Assembly: GCF_004664715.2 (NCBI RefSeq) | Contig: NC_051071.1 | Coordinates: 7,839,231 to 7,903,230 of the forward strand | Reading direction: 5' to 3' | Source of the DNA: Peromyscus leucopus | Taxonomy: Eukaryota; Chordata; Mammalia; Rodentia; Cricetidae | DNA: 64,000 bases | Shown here: one piece after another, positions 45,612 through 55,030 of the stretch | How positions within the stretch are numbered: the first letter of the stretch is position 1 | How the letters are laid out: each line of letters begins with the position of its first letter | Translations under genes and position numbers: made by a program | Notes under the pieces: generated by a model | The model's input: the letters and a program-made list of their open reading frames with translations, nothing else | Databases searched by the model: none | Told to the model about the DNA's origin: nothing

Positions 45612-45756
45612 TGGTTTTCAAGACAGGATTTCTCTGTGTTTTGTGCCTGTCCTGGATCTTGCTCTGCAGACCAGGCTGGCCTTGAACTCACAGAGATCAT
45701 CCTGGCTCTGTCTCCAGAATGCTGAGAATAAAGGCGTGTGCCACCACTGCCATTTT
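45612..45756 (-). mobile_element. B1 SINE
   Basis: The reverse-strand B1 reads GGTTTTCAAGACAGGATTTC, CAGACCAGGCTGGCCTTGAA, CTCACAGAGATCATCCTGGC and AATAAAGGCGTGTGCCACCA. The open frame of 170 codons at 45472-45984 crosses this SINE and is not a gene. Confidence 0.92.
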
Positions 45757-46032
45757 TTATGTGAGTCTTCAACTGAAGTCTGTGCTGTTCAGCACTGTGT
45801 ACGGAGTAAGGAAACTATAGTAACAGGTACAGAATCTGCCAGCCTTCTTGATGTTAGCCCACAGCAGAAAACACTCTGTGTTTCAGAACCCTCCATTAAA
45901 GTTCAAAGAGAGTGGCCCTGGGGTACAGACTGGGGAAAATCTCTAAGTTACAGATTTTTGGAACTAAAGGTTATTAATAATTAAAGGGGGTAGGAGTGGG
46001 AGATAGGAGATAGCAAAGTGTGAATAAGAGGG

Positions 46033-46413
46033 TGTGCTGTCAGTTTTTGCCAACTTGACCCAAACCTACACATGTGTGGAAAGAGAGACTCTCGATGGAG
46101 GAATTGCCTCCATTGGATTGTCTTGTCTTATTAACGACATATATGAGAGGCCCAGTTCCCTGTGGGTGCCACTACCCCTGAGCAGTTGGGCCTCGCTGTA
46201 TAGGAAAGCAAACTGAGCAAGTCATGGAAAGCAAGCCAATAAGCTGCATTCCTCCATGGTTCCAGCCTGTACTGCTAGCGCTCCCTCCCTAATGTACCTC
46301 AATAATGGACTACAGTCAGGATGTTTAAGCAAAATATACCCTTTCCTAACCAAGTTGTTAGTTATGGTGTTTACCACAGCAACAGAACTCAAACCAATAG
46401 GGTGTCAGGGGGT
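46033..46413 (-). mobile_element. Rodent dispersed repeat (same family as 43485)
   Basis: GTCAGTTTTTGCCAACTTGA, GGAGGAATTGCCTCCATTGG, AAGCAAACTGAGCAAGTCAT, CCTAACCAAGTTGTTAG and TATGGTGTTTACCACAGCAA are the reverse order of the family seen at 43485. Confidence 0.6.
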
Positions 46414-48059
46414 GGGGAGGAGTATATAGATTAGAGGAATGATAGGCAAATTATCATAGAATAGACTCAGGAAGAGACAGGACAGTCATAATAGTCTACC
46501 TAGGTGAGATACAATTTAAAGTAAAGCAACTCAATATTCAAAAGACAAAAATATAAGCCAAAGATTAAAATATAAAAGAAGAAATAAAAGACAGTACAGC
46601 CAAGTCAGTCTTTCCTTCTGCTGGGAGTTCTCTTTTATGCCCAGGTGTGCAGGTGCCCTGACAGACTTGGTCATGAAATCACATAATTCCTATAAGAAAG
46701 CAGGGCCAGTATTCATCACAGACAGGGAAGGGTGGGGTTTTCATGTCTCCTTGGCATTCAGTCAAATTCTAGACAAAGGGAAATAGAGTGCAGCTCAAGG
46801 AGTTCTATCATGCTGTCTAGTACCTTTGACCTTGATACCGAAGAGGAAGATTGGTCTGCTCTCAATAAATAGAACAAGGCACCTTTCAAAACCTGAAAAT
46901 TCTATATCCCACCACAGATACAGCACACTGTATTGAAGGGATGTCTGATGGTGTCTAAGAATCCTCAGGGCTTCCACAAACATAGTATAGAAACAATACT
47001 TCCCAGGTTCTTCAGAACCCGATGCCAGGCCCAAAGTCTGAAGTCTTCCCTGCAGAAATTTGTGATCCCACCCAGAAGAGCTAGAAAATAGAGTTCTTAT
47101 TCATATGAATGCACATTTCTGAAGCACTACTATACAGTCTTATGATTTCCTCTCACCAACAAAAAGAAAATCTGCAAAATCTGTCTTAAAAAAAATGAAA
47201 AGACTTCTTTGTATCCATTTTACCTTTGTATGCCTTTTAGCTCCCTGCATTCTCTTGGCTCTGTTCTGGAAGAAGGGTGGAAGTTTTAGCTTTTCATTTG
47301 TAGGAGGAAAACCCCCGCAGGCTAAAGCGTTCACTCGATAGTTAAATTGATATCCTCATCTCAATTATATTAAGCCATGCAAATCTTTCCATAATGCAAC
47401 ATGAAAATGTATGTAAAAAGCATATGCCAATATATGTAGAGCTGTGGTTTTTACTCATCTTAAGCAGAACATAATGGTCCTAACAGCTGGTCACGTTTAG
47501 TTGGAATTTGAACATTCCATTGCCTTGCGTTTATAGTTTTGATAATGGTTCTGGTATTTCAGAAGGCGGGTAAAAGCCTTACCTTTTTTCTGCCAAATAA
47601 TGATATAGAAATCCAAAAGTGATACAGATTCTACTTAAATCACTATGGAAACTTGATAGTTTCTGAGAAAGAAAAACTTACTAAAAGTGAACAAAGAGGT
47701 ATAATACCTATAGGAAAAGTTGGTAAATTAGTTTAAAGACTCAATGCTTATTTTTAGCTCCATGAATAATTCTTCTTTGATTCTTAAGCATGTCGACCAT
47801 ACTTTAGTCCATCTTAGTGGCTTCAATAGCTATCAGAATAGTGATTGCTAGGTATTTGATAAGAGATATAAGTGTGGAAGCAGGGATATGAAAGAGAGGA
47901 GGAGGCAGAGTCAGGGGAAAGAGGAGAATGGGGATAGAGAACAGGCATGGCATGGGGGTTTGTTGGTTTCTGTTTTGTTTTATTCTGTTTTTTTCTTTAG
48001 ATAGGTTTATAATAAGCAATGGCAAATACATGTAAATCCCATATATCAAAGTTTACAGT
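46414..48059. other. Unassigned sequence
   Basis: No gene or confident repeat in about 1.6 kb. 47880-47950 is purine-rich. Open frames are short and unsupported. Confidence 0.4.
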
Positions 48060-48599
48060 GTGGAAGACCATTTTTGTTTCTTTCCTCTCCCTCATCAAAA
48101 ACATTTGATTGGAAAAGATGTTAAATTAAACCAATATGTATATTTTAAAGGTACCTTGACTTCAAAATTTGGGTGTAAGGATATGTTGCTTTGGAAAAGA
48201 GGTTCTGCTTTTGTTTCCACAGAAATCCAGAGGCTATGGATTTGTTCCAGATTAAGATACATGAGGTTTGATCAGCAAAGACTCCCTGAAGGTCTCTGAT
48301 GGCACCATGGCCCAGATGATCTAACATCCAGAACAGTTTCAAGGCAACTGGCTCAGACCATACAGCCTCATGGACTACCCCATAAGCCTAAAATTTTCTT
48401 TGTGTCCCCATAAGATACAGCGCCCCCCTCCAGCAGGAAGTAGTAAGAAATGCTATGCCCAAATTCCCAAATATACCAAGCTGGCTTTAGAGATGAAATT
48501 GGCTCACTCCCCCTCTAAACCCAGACATGTTGCTTTAAAAAAAAAATGGTTAAGAGATTCTTGTATCCCAAATCAGAAGAGCCCTCTGGTATGGGACAG

Positions 48600-48642
48600 A
48601 AAAAAAAAAACAAAACAAAACAACAACAACAACAACAACAAA
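48600..48642 (+). repeat. A-run and (CAA)n tract inside E
   Basis: A poly-A run is followed by (CAAAA)n and about seven CAA units. The corresponding position in P reads GACAGAAGAAAAATCAA, so the tract expanded locally. Confidence 0.9.
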
Positions 48643-49696
48643 ACAATATTTTTATTTAAAACAGGTTGATTATAAATACAATCTCTTTCTAAATAAAAAA
48701 GGGGATAGTTTAGATATGATAGGATGAAAGGGTAGATTAATGAACCTACTTTTAAAGAGTAACAACTTGTTTAAAATGTTTTATATTGAGATAGATTTTA
48801 GTTTATTGATACAAATTTAAACTTAATTTTGTTATACTATATATATATTTCTATTCTTGTTTAAGGTATTATGTTTATGTAACTCATTTAAAATTGTAAT
48901 GGATAATTAAGAAATAGATTAATAATTAGTAATCTATGATAATCATACTTATGGCCATGTTAGTTAAATCTTCTAGGTATACATAGATTTATTTCAGATA
49001 GATAAGTAATCTTCAAATACTTCAAAGACCTACAGAATATGGTATTTAAAATATTTTTAAAAATTTAGACTTTCTGGACAGTGAGACATGTCTGCTCCCA
49101 GCAGCACCAGATTTACTTTGGAGAGGAAGATGGGCATTGAAAACACTCCATGTTGAGTTTATCTTCACCTTGGCAAAGATAGCCATTTGGGCAAGAAACT
49201 GTTCTTGCCCGGACTGCTTGATCAACTGGACATGCAGGACCCATGGAAGGATGACCACTGAACTTTGCTTGACAAGATGGTCCTTCAGGTTCCTGCTTCA
49301 CAGAGGAGACTGTCAGACATTCGATAGGACACTAAAAGGAATGACCGAGAGACTCTAGCCCTGTGGACTGAGGATGGATGCCCCAACTTTACAAAGGAAC
49401 ATGAGGTGACTGTCCAGGCTGTCAGCTGTCTTTGTCTACCCTGCAAAACTCCCAAAAGTTGCTTGCAGCCTTCTCCTGTTTCTCAGGTAATATTATATGC
49501 TTCTGAGGTCTTTGATGTAGTTGAAACTAGATTACAATTTTCCTTAGTTATGATAAAAGATAAGTTAGATATAAAACCTTAAACTCACAAACATAAGATA
49601 GATAGGATATCTTCTTTAATATTGTAACTGTAATTGTTGCTCAATAATTTTTTTTTATATGTAATTTTACTATGTTAAAGTTAAAACCTTTCTTTT

Positions 49697-49720
49697 TGAA
49701 AAAGAAAAAAAAAGGGGGAA
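49697..49720 (+). promoter_or_regulatory. Polypurine tract of element E
   Basis: The tract reads GAAAAAGAAAAAAAAAGGGG then GAA, directly before the LTR start with one G between. It is the plus-strand primer and sets the orientation of E. Confidence 0.88.
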
Positions 49721-49721
49721 G

Positions 49722-50069
49722 TGCTGTGGATATCGCTCCGTATAAATAAACACTGATTGGCCAGTAGCCAGACAGGAAGTATAGGTGGGACTAACAGAGA
49801 GGAGAAAAGAGAGAACAGGAAGGCAGGGGAGACTGCCTGGAGCCACTGCCAGGACAAGGAAGATGTACAGTACCGGTAAGCCACGAGCCACGTGGCAAAG
49901 TAAAGATTATTAGAAATGGGCTAAATATAAGAGTAAGAGCTAGACAATGATAGGCCTGAGCTAATGGCCAAGCAGTTTAAATAATGTATAAGTCTGTGTG
50001 TTTATTTTATAAGTGGGCTCTGGGACTGGTGGGACTTAGAGGGAGCTGGAGAGAAATTCTCCAGCTACA
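49722..50069 (+). repeat. 3' LTR of element E (family Y)
   Basis: It runs from TGCTGTGGATATCGCTCC to CTCCAGCTACA (348 bp). It holds AAATAAACACTGATTGGCC, ACAGGAAGTATAGGTGGG, GAGCCACGTGGCAAAG and TAGAAATGGGCTAA. Near the end, GCTGGAGA and TCTCCAGC form a perfect 8-bp hairpin stem with a 5-base loop. Confidence 0.9.
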
Positions 50070-50247
50070 TGTGAAGAAATGTAAAAATACATTTTAAAAA
50101 AGGGTTCCAGTTGGGCAACCAACCAGCTTTCTCAAGCTCAGGGATATAAATGAATGTCAAAGTAAGCATTTAACACATGTCTCAGCTAATAAATGAACAT
50201 CATCCCAAATGCCCCAAGTATGGCAGTGTCTAGTTTAAGAACAGATT

Positions 50248-50312
50248 GAAACACAGCTCAGTGGTAGACCATTTGCCGGGTTGTGCAAGGTGCTATTTCC
50301 ATCCCTAGCAAT
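50248..50312 (+). mobile_element. ID-type SINE fragment
   Basis: CACAGCTCAGTGGTAGACCA, TTTGCCGGGTTGTGCAAGG and CATCCCTAGCAATG match the tRNA-derived ID body, with a damaged B box. Confidence 0.7.
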
Positions 50313-51183
50313 GTTAAACAAGTGAATATTAATTAGTCAGAAAGTCTAAATCAAGTGCAATTCAGTCAAAGGATGGAGGCAAAGGAAGGCAGGGGAGACG
50401 AGAGTCATGGTTCCTTCCAAAACATTTAAAATAGGACCTACCTTTGAATACAACCTTGACAGTCATAAGAAACTATAATTTAAACAGCTCAATATTGTTT
50501 GAGACCATGTGTGTTGATTTTGTTGTTTTGTAGGAAAATACACCAAAACGAAATGTTCCTTCTTCATAAGAGAAATTCTGACCTTGAGACTTTATGATGT
50601 TTTATAGAAGTCCATGAAAGCTGATGGAGTTGAAATATACTATACATAGATTTTTAGAGCCTCGAGAAAGATTGTTCCTTGGGGAACAGTGTCTCCTAAA
50701 TGAACCACCGTTTAATTGGAAACAGAAAATGCCATTGCAAAAGTTCCAGCCGACACTTGCTCAGCACGCATGCTCCGGCGCCGCTGGCATGTCTGCAGCC
50801 TGCTCTCTGTGGTCATGCACCTGCCTACTTCCTCCCCTGCCATGGGCTGGCGCTATAACCTCATCACTGAAAATGAGCAGCCACGAGTGTGGTGGTCACA
50901 CTTCTTTGTTTTCAGGCTTACTGGGCTGGTGAAAGCAGTGAGACCAAAAGCTGTTATTGTTTACTTAACATGCAAACGTGGTTGTTTTCATCTCAATGAA
51001 AATCTACATGTGCTACACAGAAAGTCCTTCAGAGTTTGGTGACCTCTGGGTCTCCAAAAGATAATTATAGAAAGGGAAAGATTTTTAAGTGACAGCAAAC
51101 CAAGAGTGGGTGGGGTTTTGTTTGTTTTGTTTTCATTGAGAAGCTAAAGAGAGAAAAGACCCAGTCTTCAACATTAGAATGAG
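50313..51183. other. Unassigned sequence, one GC-richer patch
   Basis: No repeat is recognised. 50750-50900 is GC-richer than its surroundings and crosses two overlapping open frames of 102 and 108 codons, but shows no family motif, splice context or codon pattern I would trust. Possibly an old regulatory or exonic remnant. Confidence 0.35.
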
Positions 51184-51189
51184 GCTCTG

Positions 51190-51709
51190 TGTAGCTCAAG
51201 TTTTCCTGCCTTGCCCACAGTCAGGACAAATCTTTGTCTCCTGCCAGTCCCACAGCCGCTCAGACCCAACCAAGTAAACACAGAGACTTATACTGCTTCA
51301 AACTGTATGGCCGTGGCAGGCTTCTTACTAACCGTTCTTATTGCTTAAATTAATCCATTTCTACAAATCTATACCCTGCCACGTGGCTTGTGGCTTACCG
51401 GTACTTTACATCTTCCTTGTCCTGGCGGCTGCTGCAGGCTATCTCCTTCTGCCTTCCTGTTCTTTTATTTCTCCTCTCTGTTAGTCCCGCCTATACTTCC
51501 TGCCTACCCACGGCCAATCAGGTTTTATTAATTGACCAATCAGAGCAACTTGACATACAGACCATCCCCCAGCACAGCCAAGTACAGACCATCTCAGACA
51601 TCTGCACTCAGGCTTGTGGTCCTAATCATCCTCTATGCGGACCTGCTGGGTAAAGCCATGAGGAACCCAAGAACGGGCTCCCACAGGACATACAGAACAT
51701 CCCACAGCA
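51190..51709 (-). mobile_element. Family Y solo LTR, long form, perfect 6-bp target duplication
   Basis: GCTCTG flanks it at 51184-51189 and 51710-51715. On the reverse strand it starts TGCTGTGGGATGTTCTGTAT, then has a ~110-bp spacer, then a second beginning GTGCTGGGGGATGGTCTGTA (near 51575), then the ordinary Y body ending GAGCTACA. CAGGAAGTATAGG lies at about 51491-51503. The same two-start architecture is present at 23392-23912. Confidence 0.93.
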
Positions 51710-51715
51710 GCTCTG

Positions 51716-52892
51716 ATCTTTACACACCGTGCTTTTCACCCCAGTTCCAGATATTTATGGCAGTATAGCAACCACTCTGAATCCAGTGAGTTACAGCCAC
51801 TTTATAATGCTCACAACTGGAGGAGGGGTGCAGATTTGAGTATTTGAGTAAGGCAAAATACCCTGGGTTTCAGTCACAGTGGCTTAAAGGGGTGAAGAAG
51901 GCCAGGTCATCTCACCTGTGACGTATGTTGGGGTTGTGGTTCTGTCTCATGAGCACTTTCCTTAGTTTCCCTACTCCATGTTAACTGGCAATGGAATACC
52001 CAAGATGGCTTCTTGGCTCTCCCATCGGACACCTGGGCTGTGTTGTTAGAAAAGCTGAGTGCTATCTTTCTCTCCCTCTCTGTCTCACTCACCTCCTTCC
52101 TCTCCCAGTCCCTGGTGGTCTGTCCACATGGCCAGTTTCATCTGCTGCTTAGCATGGAAGTCTCAAAGCAAGAGATTTCTTCCACAGAGGTTGGCTTGCT
52201 TTATATCAGCAGACATAACCTTGACATGGAAAGTAACAGCTGTCAGCCTGTCAGTCATCCAAGTCATTAACCAATTCAAGAGTCTCAACATCTCAAAAGG
52301 AAGAGCGACTTATGAAGCTGTTTTATCTAACATACTCCTGGTAGAATATCCCACAGACTTTAGAAAGTTTTATAATGTTCTTTATTGTAACGTTTTTAAA
52401 GACGGAAGTTTGAAAAAGGACAAAAAAAAAGGAAACTAAAGCTTGTGTTTTCCTTTTGGGTGCTGTATTGCCCCTGTAGTCTCCACTAAAATGGGTGTCA
52501 ATAATATGTTTACTTTGTGATAATTATAAATACCATACCATTCAAAGCTAGAACTATAAATCACATTTTAATCCATAAAAAAATGAAGACTTTTCCCATA
52601 TGTAATTGTAACCTTCCAGTGTGTTGTTTTCTCTCATTCAGAACACTTTGGGCTTAGGTAGGAAAGGCTCAGAAATTCTTCGATTAGGATATCACTAATC
52701 ACACTGTGATTGAAGGGGATGACTCAGATGAGTTCAATTCAACTAGAGCTGTGGATTTAGGAATTTGGCTCACATAAATCTTGACAATATGTAAAAGCCT
52801 CCACAGAAATTAACTTATTGAGCTTTTAGTCATGCCAGGAAAGACTTTAAGCACTTAGTGCCCATTAACTCATTTAAGTCTGAAAATGACAC

Positions 52893-52893
<1 letters not shown>
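51716..52893. other. Unassigned sequence
   Basis: No gene or repeat was recognised. A pyrimidine-rich stretch at 52060-52110 carries a 126-codon open frame (52059-52439) without recognisable content. 52500-52620 is AT-rich unique-looking sequence. Confidence 0.4.

Positions 52894-52936
<43 letters not shown>
52894..52936. repeat. (GT)n microsatellite
   Basis: About 21 perfect GT units. Confidence 0.95.
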
Positions 52937-52938
<2 letters not shown>

Positions 52939-53159
52939 AGCATTGTCATCATTGAACAGATATGATAACCAACATGAAAATCTCACTGAAACCCACAAGG
53001 CCAAGAAACATAGTGCTGGTATACAAGCTCTATCTGATGTTTCAGCTGCTGCTGCAAAAGGTGTAAGCAGTCTTTCCTCCCAAGGCAACAACTTGAGTCA
53101 AGGACCTTTATCTAATCTACCTGTGATATGGTTTGTTTGTATCTAAAAACCCCTGAGGA

Positions 53160-53326
53160 CAAGCTAGGTGGCTTGCTGAGTAAAAGACCTGAGTAAAACT
53201 GTGAAAGTGCTATGTAAACCTAATGACCCGTGTTCAGTCCCCCAAACCCATGTGGTAGGAGAGAACCAAACTATTCCAGCAAGTTGTCCTCTGACTTCTA
53301 CAGGACACTTCCCTTGAGACATGTGT

Positions 53327-53330
<4 letters not shown>
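53160..53330 (+). mobile_element. B2/B3-type SINE
   Basis: GCTAGGTGGCTTGCTGAGTA, CCGTGTTCAGTCCCCCAAA, CCCATGTGGTAGGAGAGAAC and AAGTTGTCCTCTGACTTCTA follow B3 order; the CA tract that follows replaces the usual A/C-rich end. Confidence 0.8.

Positions 53331-53374
<44 letters not shown>
53331..53374. repeat. (CA)n microsatellite at a SINE end
   Basis: About 22 CA units directly follow the B3-like SINE, then AT-rich simple sequence to 53430. Confidence 0.95.
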
Positions 53375-53375
<1 letters not shown>

Positions 53376-53430
53376 GATGTTCTTTTTAAATTAAATATAT
53401 ATATATGCACATAAGTATGCATGTATGTAT

Positions 53431-54444
53431 ATTTAAATCTCTGAGAACCAAATATTTTCTTTGATTCTTTAACCTAAAATCCTATCAAACACACACAGGA
53501 CCTATATGCTGGAGAAACAAATGAAATATGTGGTATACTTTTGTATTTTCTAGAGTAGACTAAGGCATATAAGAATATATTTTGGATGCCTATAATTTGA
53601 ACCAATTGACTGTTGGTTCTGTCTTAAAACCCTGCTGAGCCTTATGACCAACTGGACATAACCAGCTATATGTTGTTTCCCCAAGATATGGTTTTCTAAT
53701 AGAGAACATACATTAGTGTGGAGAACTTTAAAAACCTATCTTTTCTGTTGAAATACATCCTCAACTGTATGTTCAGGTCACTGTGTGCCAATAGCAATAC
53801 AAGCTTTTGTCTTACCACCCCTGTATGAATAACAGCTCTTGTCAATATCCTGTGTATGCAAAGAGCAACTGGTGCATGAGAGACTTTTGTAGACAAGCCA
53901 GTAGCATTCAGTCAAGAGTGGCTGTACAGAGTATGGTCGGACGACATGATCTGCAGTCATTCCAGTGCTGAGAGGAAGATAAAGAAAAAGGAAAAGAAAG
54001 TGCAAAATAAGAAATTTCCCCAAATAGGCATCCTGTCAGAGGCAAAACATAAAGCAGGACCATGTGCCTGCAGGTCCTGGAGCTCAGTGAGTGTGAATAA
54101 CTCAGATGGGAATAGTGAGAGCTCCAGCAGGTGCTTGTCTTAGACTATCTTTTATGGTAGTAACTAGATACTGCAGACTGAGAAATCTACAAAAAGATGA
54201 TTTGTAAATGGCTTTCAGGTCTGGAACTTTAAGAGCACGCCATTGGTGTTAGCCTGGCACCTATTGAGGCCATGTTGCTGAGTGGTGGTGTGGAATAGGT
54301 GAGAAACAGTGAGACAGAGCGTGCTTGCTAGCCTTTGAGTGTCTGACTCTTACCCAAAACACACCAAGGTATCAGAGACTCTACCAGGCTTCCCTGATAA
54401 CAAAAGGTTGTGCTGTTTTAGAGGAACACTATCTCCTGTTTTGA
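53431..54444. other. Unassigned sequence
   Basis: No gene or named repeat in about 1 kb. Confidence 0.4.
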
Positions 54445-54447
54445 AGC

Positions 54448-54570
54448 ATGTTTTGTTTTGTTTTAAGACTGGGTCTCACTATGTAGTTCAGCGTGGCCCC
54501 AAAGCCATAATCCCGTCCTGTGTCAGCTTCCTAAGTGCTGGGGTCACAGGCCTAAGTCCCACTGTTCCTA
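54448..54570 (-). mobile_element. B1-like SINE (old)
   Basis: AAGACTGGGTCTCACTATGT, AGTTCAGCGTGGCCCCAAA and CTAAGTGCTGGGGTCACAGG are reverse-strand B1/7SL text with one end poorly kept. Confidence 0.7.
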
Positions 54571-54589
54571 GCTAGGAATATGTCTTGGT

Positions 54590-55030
54590 TTCTTGTCTAG
54601 TTTTTATGATAAATATACAGCCAAGAAGTAACTGCAGAGAGAAATGGTGTATTTCAGCTCACAGGTCAAGGTTATAGTAAGTGGTTAAGGCTATAGTAAA
54701 TACTGCTGTGAAAGTCAAAGCAGTGGGAGCCTAAAGGGGCTTACTCAGTGAAGAGCAGAGTAAGATGAATGAATGCCCAGCTCCATCCGCCTCTTTCCTT
54801 CAGCCCAGTACTCAGCCAATAAAATGGTGCTGGCCACACTTAGGTCTTTCTACCGTAATTAACCTAATTAAGAACATCCTCAAAGGTACAACCAATGAAA
54901 CTGTGCTGCCCACACTTAGGTCTTCCTACCATAACTAACCTAATGAAGAACTTCCCAAATGCATGCCCACAAGCAAATGTACACAACCCTCACTGACACT
55001 CCCTTGCCAAGTGACTTTAGAAGTCTAGAT
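54590..55030 (+). mobile_element. Rodent dispersed repeat with an internal 76-bp tandem duplication
   Basis: Same family as 43485 (GTCTAGTTTTTATGATAAAT, GTGTATTTCAGCTCACAGGT and CATGCCCACAAGCAAATGTA are its landmarks). GTGCTG-CCACACTTAGGTCT occurs at 54827 and again at 54903, each followed by TAACCTAAT-AAGAAC. Confidence 0.6.

Larger units (their letters stand above)
48060..50069 (+). mobile_element. Element E: 5'-truncated Y-LTR retroelement
   Basis: Forward-strand retroelement lacking its 5' LTR, gag and most of pol. It begins around the integrase C-terminal region (GGATATGTTGCTTTGGAAAA, GCTTTTGTTTCCACAGAA), which aligns with provirus P near 18960. It continues through a 3' internal region shared with P, C and D, ends in a polypurine tract (49697-49720) and a complete 3' LTR (49722-50069). 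A microsatellite (48600-48642) sits inside. It keeps more pol-proximal sequence than C or D. Confidence 0.85.

Noticed and set aside
45472..45984. 170-codon forward frame starting with many leucines
   Set aside because: It crosses a (ATT)n tract and a reverse-strand B1, so the protein is a repeat translation.
50248..50312. Possible tRNA gene
   Set aside because: Resembles a tRNA only as an ID-type SINE; acceptor and anticodon arms do not pair and the B box is damaged.
50624..51042. Two overlapping frames of 102 and 108 codons in a GC-richer patch
   Set aside because: Overlap in different frames with no family match; kept only as unassigned sequence.
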